Assembly: GCF_028816455.1 (NCBI RefSeq)
Contig: NZ_CP118246.1
Location: 248,001-312,000, forward strand
DNA length: 64,000 nucleotides
Source: Devosia algicola
GTDB taxonomy: Bacteria > Pseudomonadota > Alphaproteobacteria > Rhizobiales > Devosiaceae
Direction: 5' to 3'
Below are positions 19,900 to 28,840 of this stretch, piece after piece. The position numbers and the translations under genes were made by a program. Each line of letters opens with the position of its first letter. Positions within the stretch are counted from its first letter, which is position 1. The notes under the pieces are model-generated. The model searched no databases and was not told the origin of the DNA. It saw nothing but the letters and a program-made list of their open reading frames with translations.

Positions 19900-20816
19900 A
19901 CCTGTATCTCCCGCGCCCGCAGGCGGACCGTGATGACGCTGGCGACAGCAGCGATGAACACAAAGATCAGGACGGCCAAGGCGCTGCCCAGCCCGAAATC
20001 CTGTTGACCCGACGATACGTTGCCAAAGGCTGTTCGGTAGAAATAAAGGCCCAGAACGTCAGTTGAGCCGTAAGGCGAACCGTCCAGACCCGCCATGATA
20101 TAGGGCAGTTCGAACCAGTTGAACGCCCCAACGAACAAAAGAACAAATACAACGGTCGCACTTGGCGCTACCAGCGGCCAGACGATCTTGCGGATCTTTA
20201 CCCATTCGCTCTGGGTTTCCATGCGTACCGCATCGAGAATTTCGGTGGGGATGCGCTGCATGCCAGCCAGAAACACCAGGGTCGGAAAGCCGACCATATG
20301 CCAGGCATTGGCAAAGATCAGCGCCCAGAGCGCGGTTGAATCCTGTCCCAGCCAGGGTTGCGCCAGCCAGGGCAGGCCGATGGCGCGCGCGCTCTGATTG
20401 ACCACGCCAAACAGTGGATGCAGGAACAGTTTCCACAAATAGCCGACAATGATGGTCGATAAAACCACGGGCAGAAACACCGCGATCCGGTGAAAGCGCG
20501 CACCCGGCAGTTCGCGCCACAAGGCATACGCCAGCAAGAAGCCAACGCCGTTCTGCAGCACCATCAGCGCGAAAAATACCATGATATTGTGGGTGAACGC
20601 GTTGCGGGTCCAGCTAGCATAGGGCTCGACGAACAACACCTTGTGAAAATTATCGAACCAGACAAAATCACCGCGCAACAGGCCCTGCCAGTCGTAAAAT
20701 GCATAGGCAAATGCCGAAATGATCGGATAGACAATGAACAGTGCCACAAAGGCGAGCGGCGGCACGATCAATGCAGTGATCCACATGCCGCGTCCGGTCA
20801 GGCGCAATCGGGCCAT
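19896..20816 (-). CDS. Sugar ABC transporter permease (MalF/CUT1-type)
   Basis: 306 residues with six or more membrane helices. EAA loop EILDAVRMETQSEWVKIRKI. It forms the transport channel with the MalG-type subunit. The gene starts 72 bp after the binding-protein gene. The neighbouring NanE, kinase and MurQ suggest an amino sugar such as MurNAc, GlcNAc or ManNAc as cargo. Confidence 0.92.
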   Translation of the reverse strand: MARLRLTGRGMWITALIVPPLAFVALFIVYPIISAFAYAFYDWQGLLRGDFVWFDNFHKVLFVEPYASWTRNAFTHNIMVFFALMVLQNGVGFLLAYALWRELPGARFHRIAVFLPVVLSTIIVGYLWKLFLHPLFGVVNQSARAIGLPWLAQPWLGQDSTALWALIFANAWHMVGFPTLVFLAGMQRIPTEILDAVRMETQSEWVKIRKIVWPLVAPSATVVFVLLFVGAFNWFELPYIMAGLDGSPYGSTDVLGLYFYRTAFGNVSSGQQDFGLGSALAVLIFVFIAAVASVITVRLRAREIQV

Positions 20817-20887
20817 GTTATTCTCTCATCGATCAATAGAACAGGCGCTGGCCGAACGCGCGTGCAGTCCGGCCAGCCTGTTCGTCC

Positions 20888-22128
20888 TTACTTCTGGAAA
20901 GGCTTGTACCAGGCAGCCAGACCATCGGTGAGCGCGGTGCCAATAGCTTCAGGTGTTGTCTGGTCTGCCATCAGCTTTTGCACTTCCCCCTGCAGCAATA
21001 CGGAGCCGGAGGGTTCGTCGTAACGGAAGTGAACCAGCATGATGTAGGGAATAGCCGATTTGTTGAGATCAGAGACTTCCTGCAGTAGCGGGTTCGAGAA
21101 GGTCACGCCTGGAACCGTAGAAATATTGTTGAGAGAGTCGGCGAACGCCTGTCCAAATTCCTTGCTGGCCACGTAGTTCAAGAACTTGACAGCGGCTTCC
21201 TTGTGCTCGCCGTTGGCGTTGGCGGCATAGCCACCATCAAAGAACACACCAACCAGCTTGGCATCGTCCGCCGACATGCCGGGGGCCGCAAACACGCCAA
21301 GATCAAGATCAGGGTTGAGCGTTTTGAATGTTGCCAACTCAAACGATCCACCGGCGAACATTGCCGCTAGACCAGAGCCTGAACAATTGCTGGGACGACG
21401 CGTAGTCCAGACCAATGAACCCGTCAGGGAAGAAGGCGCTGATGTCCTTCAACTTGGTCAGCGCTTCGATATAGCGAGAATCGGTAAAATCGGCTTTGCC
21501 GGCAACCAGATCATCGTAAAAGCCCTTGCCCATGATCGACGAGGTCAACGCCGAAACGATGGTTTCGTTTTGCCACGCTGTTGCCGTGCCGTTGGCAAAT
21601 GGCATGACGCCGCTATCCTTGATTTTCTGGCTGAGGGCGATGAACTCGTCCCAGGTTTTCGGCTCTTCCAGCCCCAGGTCGGCAAACATTTTCTTGTTGT
21701 AGATCACCAGCATGGTCTGACTGGCGAATGGCACGGCGTAAATCTTGCCGTCCGAGCGCATGGTTTCCGCTTCAACAGCAGCGGGTGCGAAATCAGCCAG
21801 AGCAGGCACGTTCTCGGCGCTGATCGGCATCAGATACCCAGCCGAGGCAACATTTTCCAGGCCACCATAGGCGCGTACCATCATCAGGTCGGGGCCGGTG
21901 CCACCCGCCAGAGCGGTCGACAGGATGGTATTATAGTTGGCGGCCTCGAAGGTTTCGAACTTTACCGTGATGCCGGGATTTTCGGCCTCGAACGCGCCAA
22001 TGAACTGTTCATATTGGGCGCGGTCTTCCTGGCGCCAGGCTCCAAAGGGTCAGATCCTGGGCAAACGTGGGCATGGCGACCAGTGCAGCGCCAAGCAGGG
22101 CGCCAAGTCGAATTATGTTGGTATTCAT
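20888..22128 (-). pseudogene. Sugar-binding protein of CUT1 ABC importer, two frameshifts
   Basis: ATG at 22128 behind GGAGAGGAATTAG. The signal peptide is MNTNIIRLGALLGAALVA with cleavage after TFA. After LTLWS the frame breaks near 22040 and resumes as WRQEDRAQYEQFIGAFEAEN. The middle part (MMVRAYGG.., PFASQTMLVIYNKKMFADLG) runs to about 21390. A second break then leads to FAGGSFELATFKTLNPDLDLG and a stop at 20888. The assembled protein is about 413 residues, normal for family 1 binding proteins. It delivers an amino sugar to the two permeases, judged from context. Intact similarity across the breaks suggests sequencing indels. Confidence 0.85.
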
Positions 22129-22187
22129 GGGTCTAATTCCTCTCCTGATTATTCACTATTGGCGATGGGTTGAATCGGTGAGCGTCA

Positions 22188-23254
22188 TCAAACGCTCAGT
22201 CGCCGACCATCTTCGGCGGAAAAGAAATGTGCCGCTGGCTCGATGACCGACACCCGCACGGTCTCATCCGGTTCATAGAGCTGGTTGGGGGCGTGCGCAC
22301 GCTGATCAAGGTGCCGTCGGCCAAGCGCGCATAGGCATAGGCATTGTCACCCAGATATTCGGTATAGACTACGGACGCCGAAAAACCCTCGGAGTCCATG
22401 TCCGGGCTAATGGTCAATGCATCGGGGCGCAGCCCGATTTTGAGCCGGTCACCAGCATCAGGCATGTTGGACAGCCCGATGCTCCCGCCGTCTGCGATCC
22501 CCACGCGATCGCCCTGCCGGATAACATCTATCAGCGCCATTTTGGGCGACCCGATAAAGGTTGCTACAAAGGTGTTGGCAGGCGTTTCATAGAGTTCACG
22601 CGGCGAACCGACCTGCTCAATGCGGCCCAAATTCATTACGACGATCCGGTCAGCCAGCGTCATCGCTTCGACCTGATCATGCGTTACATAGATCATGGTG
22701 CCACCAATGCTGCGATGCAGGCGCGCTATTTCCAGCCGAACGTCGGAGCGCAGTGCCGCATCCAGGTTGGACAACGGTTCATCAAGCAGGAACACCTCGG
22801 GTTTGCGCACAAGCGCCCGGCCGATGGCGACACGCTGGCGCTGGCCACCCGACAATTCGCGCGGCTTGCGCTTGAGCAATTCGTCAAGCCGCAACATACG
22901 GGAGGCCTCGGCAATGCGCGCCTCGACCTCGGTCTTGTCGAGTCCCATGAGGCGGGCGCCGAACGCCATGTTTTCGTAGACATCCATATGCGGATATAGC
23001 GCATAGGACTGGAACACCATGGCAATGCCGCGTTTGGAGGGCGCAACATCGTTCATACGCTGCTCGTTGAGGAAAAATTCGCCCTCTGTAATCGGATCAA
23101 GCCCGGCGATCAGCCGCAGCAGGGTTGACTTTCCGCAGCCCGATGGACCAACGAAAACGACGAACTCCCGGTCACCGATCTCCAGATCAATGCCATGCAG
23201 TACATCGGTGGTCTTGAACCGCTTTTTTACCCCACGCAGGACTAGTCGTGCCAA
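22188..23254 (-). CDS. Sugar ABC transporter ATPase (UgpC/MalK-type), C-terminal frameshift
   Basis: Probable TTG start at 23254 ([12 protein letters not shown]) with GAGGTGTGAG before it. Walker [11 protein letters not shown]-loop [12 protein letters not shown], signature [15 protein letters not shown] and Walker [15 protein letters not shown] are intact. A TOBE/MalK regulatory domain follows. The literal frame ends at 22196 with an unrelated tail. One base lost in the GGGGG run near 22292 restores [18 protein letters not shown] and a stop at 22188. It energises the importer encoded downstream and is the first gene of the operon. Confidence 0.88.
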
Positions 23255-23575
23255 ATGCTCACACCTCAAACCAATTCAAGCCGAATGCAATACCAATCTA
23301 ATACCTATTCATTGACCACTCAGCGCCCGGTGTAAAGGGGGTCGCCGCAATTCCGCGTGGATTCTAACCAATCAATGAAGAAATTGGTCTCGCCAACAAT
23401 CCACCGTGATACCGCGCACTTGTTCGTGCAGTGGCGAGGGTATTGCTCCACGCCCGTTTGCCCCATACAACGCGCTGTATTATTGGTTGGCGTTGTCGCT
23501 ATCGGCCCTCAATATGTCCGCTACGCCGATCCCGAACGTTAGCATGCCACACCAACAAACGCCGGAAAAAAGTTG
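23255..23575. promoter_or_regulatory. Control region upstream of the amino-sugar operon
   Basis: 321 bp without a credible gene, between the ATPase start (-) and the DUF930 gene (+). An operator-like block lies at 23287-23305, close to the minus-strand start and therefore well placed to control the sugar operon. The + gene has a GGAAAA ribosome site before its ATG. Nothing else recognisable. Confidence 0.5.
23287..23305. promoter_or_regulatory. Operator-like site B3
   Basis: GCAATACCAATCTAATACC shares the (G)TAAKACCAATCT pattern with sites B1 and B2 in the peptide-import control region. It lies 33 bp from the start of the sugar-import operon. This hints at one GntR-type regulator for both salvage operons, but the match is imperfect. 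Confidence 0.35.
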
Positions 23576-24392
23576 ATGGCTGTACCGGGATGGATCACGC
23601 GATTGCGCCCCCGTACTCTGCTTGCCACTGCAATGCCGGGTGCCGTCTATGCACTATCTTTTGGTGGTCTCGGCGATCTTTTGGGCGGTGCCACCCCATC
23701 AGGACCAGAGCACAGCCACAATCATGTACTCGGCATGCCGGTCAAATTGCTCCTCGTATCTGGCGTTGTGCACCTGTTGCTATTGGCCATCGGGCTCTCT
23801 CTGCCGTCACGCCCGCTGGAACGCCCGCGCGACCGCCCCATTGTCGTGGAGATCGTCTCGCCCGGCCAATATGAAGCTGCTACCGCGCCTGGCCCAACGC
23901 CCATGGCTGTGCCGGCCGACGCCATCGAGACACCCTCACCGGTCAGAATCGGTCAGCCCTCCAGCGCCACCGCCGGATCAGCCGAAATCTGAGCAGATGG
24001 TTCATGCCACGACCTATTTCTCCGGTGACATACTGGCCGATCCGAAGAACCGGGAAATTCGCGATACCTTGCCATTATTGGGGCCGGAAGAACGCGTTAC
24101 CCAACTCTGCAATATCGAAGCGCTTGAGCAAATTCGCCTGTGGGACCCGCAATATCAGGCCGACTCCTTGGCCCCGGCGGCCTTTGGGGAAACCCGGTTG
24201 ACCGATTTAACGCTGACGGCGCCAGACGGGGCGTTTCGGTCCAACCGCAAATGGTATCAAATCAGTCTCATTTGCACCGCTGCGCCGGATTTACAAAGCG
24301 TCGCGGATTTCAGCTTTAGGGTTGGTGATGCAATTCCCCAAAACCAATGGGAAGAACATAATCTCATCGCCGAAGATTTTGACGACGATTAA
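23576..24392 (+). pseudogene. DUF930-domain protein, frameshifted
   Basis: ATG at 23576. The N-terminal frame gives a short cytoplasmic part and one hydrophobic segment (VKLLLVSGVVHLLLLAIGLS), then a Pro-rich periplasmic stretch. The frame is lost between about 23930 and 23980. In the next frame the Pro-rich linker APPPDQPKSEQ leads into the DUF930 domain (YFSGDILADPKNREIRDTL, CNIEALEQIRLW, then a KWYQISLICTA strand). The total is about 270 residues. DUF930 proteins occur in rhizobia-like bacteria; function is unknown. The topology resembles a single-pass membrane protein with a periplasmic domain. Confidence 0.72.
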
Positions 24393-24412
24393 CCCACAAC
24401 CCGTCAACGCGT

Positions 24413-24468
24413 TTCGGCCTGGTGCTCGGGCAAAAGCTTGCGCTTCTGACTCCGATTACCAGGCCGAA
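24413..24468. terminator. Inverted repeat between convergent genes
   Basis: TTCGGCCTGGT (24413-24423) and its exact reverse complement (24458-24468) flank a 34-nt spacer. The pair lies in the 100 bp between the ends of the DUF930 and LuxR genes. The placement suits a bidirectional terminator, but the long loop and absence of a T tract make this uncertain. Confidence 0.45.
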
Positions 24469-24492
24469 TATCCGCCGTGCTCACCTGTTTTC

Positions 24493-25280
24493 TTAGCTGG
24501 ACCGCATGGCGCTGGTCTGGTTGCTGGGCATTATTTCATGGCCCGCGCGTCGATCAAACGACCGAAATACTGCGGCCGCCTGGGTACGATTGTGTACTTT
24601 CAACTTGCGAATGATATTATGCACATGCACCTTCACCGTGTGCTCCGACAGGCTCCATCTTGGCGGCAATGATCTTGTTTTGCAGCCCATCGGACACAAA
24701 CTCGAGCACTTCGGCCTCGCGGGTCGACAACATGGTTTCGGTCGCCGAACGGTCTGAACTCAAATGTTGCTGACGCCGGGTCAGAAAGCTTCGCGCTGCC
24801 GACTTCGGACCAATCGAACTGGGAAAATATTCTCCCCCGTTCAGTAGCAGCCAAACAGCAGCAAGCCAGACGTTCATCTGAAGATTGAATGGAAGCAATC
24901 CCTGGATCGCTCGCTCTGCCACGATGGCGCGCAGTGCCGGATCTTCGTTCCACCCGCCCTCAACCATCAGAGCGATTGGTGTGTTCGGATAGTATTCGCG
25001 GCACTGTGACAGCAAGCTGGTGATATTGCGAAACGCCAGCGCATCCAGAAGGATCAGGCGAGGCGTAAATTGAGCCGGGTCCTCGTCCGGCAGCTGGTTG
25101 CACAGCGTAACGCCTAGATGCGGAAAACCCTGCTGAGCCGACTTAAGTAAGGCTCTGAAATGTTACCCCTGTGTCGGCAAGCATCAAGATGCCGTCGCGA
25201 CCTTCTGGATCTTGTGAGGGAGTCGTATCCCAAACAGCGTAAATCCCCGTTTCCGTATTAAAGCCATTTTGTTCACTCAT
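24493..25280 (-). pseudogene. LuxR-type transcriptional regulator, two frameshifts
   Basis: ATG at 25280 with a GGGGAGA ribosome site. The N-terminal piece (MSEQNGFNTETGIYAVWDTT) shifts near 25153 and continues as LLKSAQQGFPHLGVTL, PRLILLDALAF and IALMVEGGW. This looks like a degenerate receiver domain without an obvious acidic pair. The C-terminal HTH starts LSTREAEVLEFVSDGLQNKIIAAKM. A third frame after about 24655 continues SLSEHTVKVHVHNIIRKLKVHNRTQAAAVF. Removing one G from ATGGAGCC joins them. The corrected length is about 262 residues. It stands at the edge of the exopolysaccharide locus and may control it, like atypical VpsT/CsgD-class regulators. Confidence 0.8.
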
Positions 25281-25484
25281 AACAATTCTCCCCAATGGCG
25301 TCTGGTAGTTAATCTACCTTTGACCTGACCAACTTACTGCATTCAGCGTGACACAGCCGTGACTCGGGTCGACTTTGACCTATAGCGCTACACCTTATGG
25401 CCCACCCACTACTCTGAACTGACAGCGGCACCCGATACAACTTGGGGATGGTCACTTGCGCTCAAGGCTGTGCAGGCTAAGGTG

Positions 25485-26465
25485 ATGAAAATTAACATTA
25501 AAAATGTGTTAACGATGGCAGCGCGCCTGCGCGTTGCGGGTGGAAAATTTGGTTGGGGCGTCCGCGCTGTGGGCCCATTGGCTACCGCACGTGGGATCGT
25601 ACGATTTACCAAACTTTGGTTTCGTCGGCCCGTTCACGCAGAAGTGCAACTGAAGTCGGGGCCGACACTGGAGTTCGACTATCCAGGACAGTTCCCCCCA
25701 ACGCTGGTGACTTTTGGCGACTATATTGACCCGGAATTCGCTTTCTTGCGGACAATTGGGCAGCCAGATTGGCAAATTATCGATGTCGGCGCTGCGATTG
25801 GCCAGTTTTCGTTATTTGCGGCCATGGCATTGCCGAACGCCATCGTCCACGCCTTCGAGCCAAGTAGCGCCAATATCGCCACCCTTGAACGCAACCTTGC
25901 TCGCAATGGCGTAGCGTCGAAGGTGACGGTGCATCAGGCAGCGCTATCGAACCGGCAGGAAATGGGGCGGTTTGAAACGGCACCAAAGACATGGATGAGC
26001 CAATTGGTCAGCGCCGACGACGGCGATAGGTCAAGCGAACTAGTACCGGTGAATACCTTGGAAGCGACATTGCACTCATTGGGGCTAGAGCACGTCAATG
26101 TACTCAAGATCAATGTCGCCGGCTTTGAACCAGCCGTGCTTGAAGGGGCAATGCCGTGCTTTGCTGCCGGTCAGGCCGATATATTGATCATGCTGTTGGG
26201 ATTGCCGTCACTGGGCATCTACGAAACCATCGCCAAGCTGGGCTATCGTTTCTTCTATTACCATCCGCCCGATGTCACCCTGTTTGAGGTGACCGCGTTT
26301 GATGCAAATTCGGTGCTGGCGCATCGGCCATGGCCGGCTCGGCATATTATTGCCATACGCTCTGAAACTGTGGAGGACTTGGTCGGCGGCAAGGTAATGA
26401 TACGCCCGCTGGACACGGGCAAACCTCGCACTCAGGGCGAACATATGCCAGTGGCCAGCAAATGA
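25485..26465 (+). CDS. FkbM-family methyltransferase
   Basis: 326 residues from the ATG at 25485; a GTG at 25470 is a possible alternative. SAM-binding motif I is IIDVGAAIGQFSLFAA. The following strand VHAFEPSSANIATLERNLARN and the later VNVLKINVAGFEPAVLEGA match the FkbM pattern (normally KIDVEG-like; here KINVAG). FkbM enzymes O-methylate sugars or small molecules, and in polysaccharide clusters they often methylate the glycan. It is the first + gene of the locus, convergent with the RTX gene 24 bp away. Confidence 0.85.
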   Translation: MKINIKNVLTMAARLRVAGGKFGWGVRAVGPLATARGIVRFTKLWFRRPVHAEVQLKSGPTLEFDYPGQFPPTLVTFGDYIDPEFAFLRTIGQPDWQIIDVGAAIGQFSLFAAMALPNAIVHAFEPSSANIATLERNLARNGVASKVTVHQAALSNRQEMGRFETAPKTWMSQLVSADDGDRSSELVPVNTLEATLHSLGLEHVNVLKINVAGFEPAVLEGAMPCFAAGQADILIMLLGLPSLGIYETIAKLGYRFFYYHPPDVTLFEVTAFDANSVLAHRPWPARHIIAIRSETVEDLVGGKVMIRPLDTGKPRTQGEHMPVASK

Positions 26466-26489
26466 GCCGGCCACTGAATAATTGTTGGA

Positions 26490-28407
26490 CTATAAAATGA
26501 AGTCACCGGCGTCGAGATGGATCGAGCCGTTGAGGCCGATCTCAAAATCGTGCACACCGTCGCCGTCAATATCGCCCTGGATAATCGTCTTGTTTCCCGC
26601 CGTGCGCCAGGCCAGTTCTCCAGCCGTATGGCTGAACGCCTGATTGTCCCCCGCCAAGAGCGTGAAGCCCTGATCACCGGACGACAGCGTATTGGCGTCG
26701 ATCCCCGAAAGGTCGATCTTGTCTTCGCCTTGGGTAAAGTCGCGGATCATGTCCCGCGAACTGCTCCATGTGCCCATATCGGACACGGCTTTGAACAGGA
26801 ACACATCGTTGCCCGCACCGCCCGTCATGACGTCACGGCCAGTGCCGCCATCAAGAATATCGTTACCCGCACCGCCAATGAGGCGGTCGTTGCCGGATAG
26901 GCCCTCGAGATGCTGATCGCCTGATCCGCCCTTAAGCCGATCGTTGTGTGACGTGCCTGACACCAGCTCATGCGTAACATCAGGCGCCGTAACAGGGGGC
27001 GTTACGGGTGGAGACACCGGAGGAGGGGTCACCGCATCACCACCACCCGATTGCGAACCGCCGCCGGACTGGGAACTATTGTTGCCGCCGTTCAAGCCAA
27101 TGAAATCGTTGGCCGTCAGGGATATTTCTCCGGTCAGCTCAAGTTCGAAATCATGGTAGCCATCGCCGTTAACGTCACCTTGGATGAGGGTGTGTCCATT
27201 GTCGTCGGTATGCCAGGCAAGTTCGCCCGCAGTCTTGGTGAAACTGCCATTGTCCTCCGCAATGAAGGTAAAGCCCTGATGGCCAGACAAATCGCTGTTG
27301 GCATCAATGGCCGACAAATCGATCTTGTCCTGTCCTTGGGCGAAGTCAGTGATGACGTCTCGGACACCGGGGCTGGCACCAATATCGTTGACACTGTGGA
27401 ACGCAAATGTATCGCGGCCGGTGCCACCGGTCAGCGTGTCAACGCCTGCACCACCGTCGATAAAGTCGTCGCCGCCTTTGCCGTCGATGGTATTGTTGCC
27501 AGCGTCGCCGACAAGATGATCCGCGCCATTAGTGGCTGAGGAAGTGTTATCGACAGGCGGCTGGGTTGGCTCGGTTACTGGCGGTTGCGCGGGTTCCGTG
27601 ACCGGTGGCTGGACCGGTTCGGTAACTGGTGGGCTAACGTCAGGCCCCCCGCTGGTGTCATTGCCATTGCCGTTAAGCGTGTCAACGATGCCTTCGGCGT
27701 TCAGAATGTTGCCGGTATAGACCGGCGAGCCTGCTGTTGGCATTGAGATCACCATAATAACCCCCACCGATGTGGTTGTTGGTGATTTCGATGCCCGAAA
27801 GCTTGCCGCCGCCAAATTGGCCGTCCGAATATATGGTGTAGCCGCCGCCCACAAGGAGATTGTTCGTGACGACAACGTTCGAGACACTACCGAAATAATT
27901 GTCGATCATGACCGCGGCGGTCTGGCCGTGATCGTTGATGACAGTGTTGTTCTGAATGAGGATATCGGACTGGCCCCCATCGATCTGAATGCCATCATAA
28001 TGCGGCGAGCCGGTAGCCTTCAGATCGTGAATATAGTTGCCTTCAATAACGGTGCCGCTACCGGCCCCGACATTGATGCCATTTTCCACATTGTAGATGT
28101 CGTTGCGCAAGAAGGTGCCAACGCCGTTAATGCCGTGGCTGCCGTCATTGTTGGAGCCAACGCCGTTGATCTCGCAGTCCTGAACGACAACGCCATTGCT
28201 GCCTGTTTTAATCTGCACTACCGAATAACTACTCGAGGTGATCTTGCAGTTCTCGATCGTTACATTATCCGCATCGATGTATACGGTGCCCTTGATGTCT
28301 AGACCCGAGATAACGGTCCCGGGCTTGGTTACGATGATCGAACCCGACGGTAACAAGGTTACGCCGTCGGGTACGCCAGTGTTTGTTGAATCCGGCCATC
28401 CAGCCAT
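26490..28407 (-). pseudogene. Secreted beta-helix protein with two RTX modules, frameshifted
   Basis: ATG at 28407 with AGAGGAT upstream. No Sec signal is visible. Residues 1 to about 220 form a right-handed parallel beta-helix (repeated VTIENCKI, GTVIEGNYIHDL, ILIQNNTVINDHG). One extra base near 27737 breaks the frame, which resumes at VYTGNILNAEG. Then follow a PPVTEP repeat linker, RTX nonapeptides (GGAGVDTLTGGTGRDTF), a DVITDFAQGQDKIDLS block, a Gly/Ser/Pro linker and a second RTX module ending IHLDAGDFIL. Total about 640 residues. The C-terminal RTX plus terminal hydrophobic motif marks a type I secretion client. The architecture resembles AlgE epimerases and rhizobial PlyA/B glycanases, so it may act on the polysaccharide. 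Confidence 0.82.
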
Positions 28408-28840
28408 TTAATAATCCTCTTTGTGTTGATCACGCCGCATTATCTGGTGGAGGAATCGGGCCAGCAGAGGACAGTTTTTGCCCAGAATGCAGACAATGTG
28501 CCCTGCTTCTGACAAATTTCGATCCGGATGGAACCGATCGGTCCGCATAAGCGTTTGAAGGCTCATCGCAAATTTGTGATTGATTCGCGGACAATCACCG
28601 ACACATTTCTGGGGATTTCCTGCGAATTCCGACGTTATAGACCTTTTGTGTTGCCAGTAAGCAACAAAACTAGCTCTTTTGGGTTATCATTCTCAATAAT
28701 AGCTATTTCGCGCTAATTTTTTCCAATTGCGCTAAGCCATTTGATCTAAGCAATTCTTCTTGTTCGCTATTTTCTGGCGATTGCGGTCGATCCCCAGTGT
28801 TGCGACACTTGTGCGGTATGCGCCAAGGTTGGGGAATAGG
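28408..28840. other. Intergenic control region, RTX gene / flippase
   Basis: 433 bp between divergent genes. The part at 28620-28760 is clearly AT-richer than its surroundings and contains TCTCAATAATAGCTATTT at 28691-28708, a degenerate copy of the motif found before other genes of this locus. No convincing gene. Confidence 0.5.

Noticed and set aside
21258..22136. 292-codon + strand frame opposite the sugar-binding protein
   Set aside because: Antisense to a clear (frameshifted) binding-protein gene; composition is that of a shadow frame.
27540..27650. Possible tandem DNA repeat / CRISPR-like array
   Set aside because: The periodicity is the coding repeat PPVTEP(x)Q in the linker of the RTX protein, with no spacers.
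26692..27720. + strand frames rich in PVPPV and GSVTGG repeats
   Set aside because: These are the complement of the RTX nonapeptides and PPVTEP linker of the minus-strand gene.
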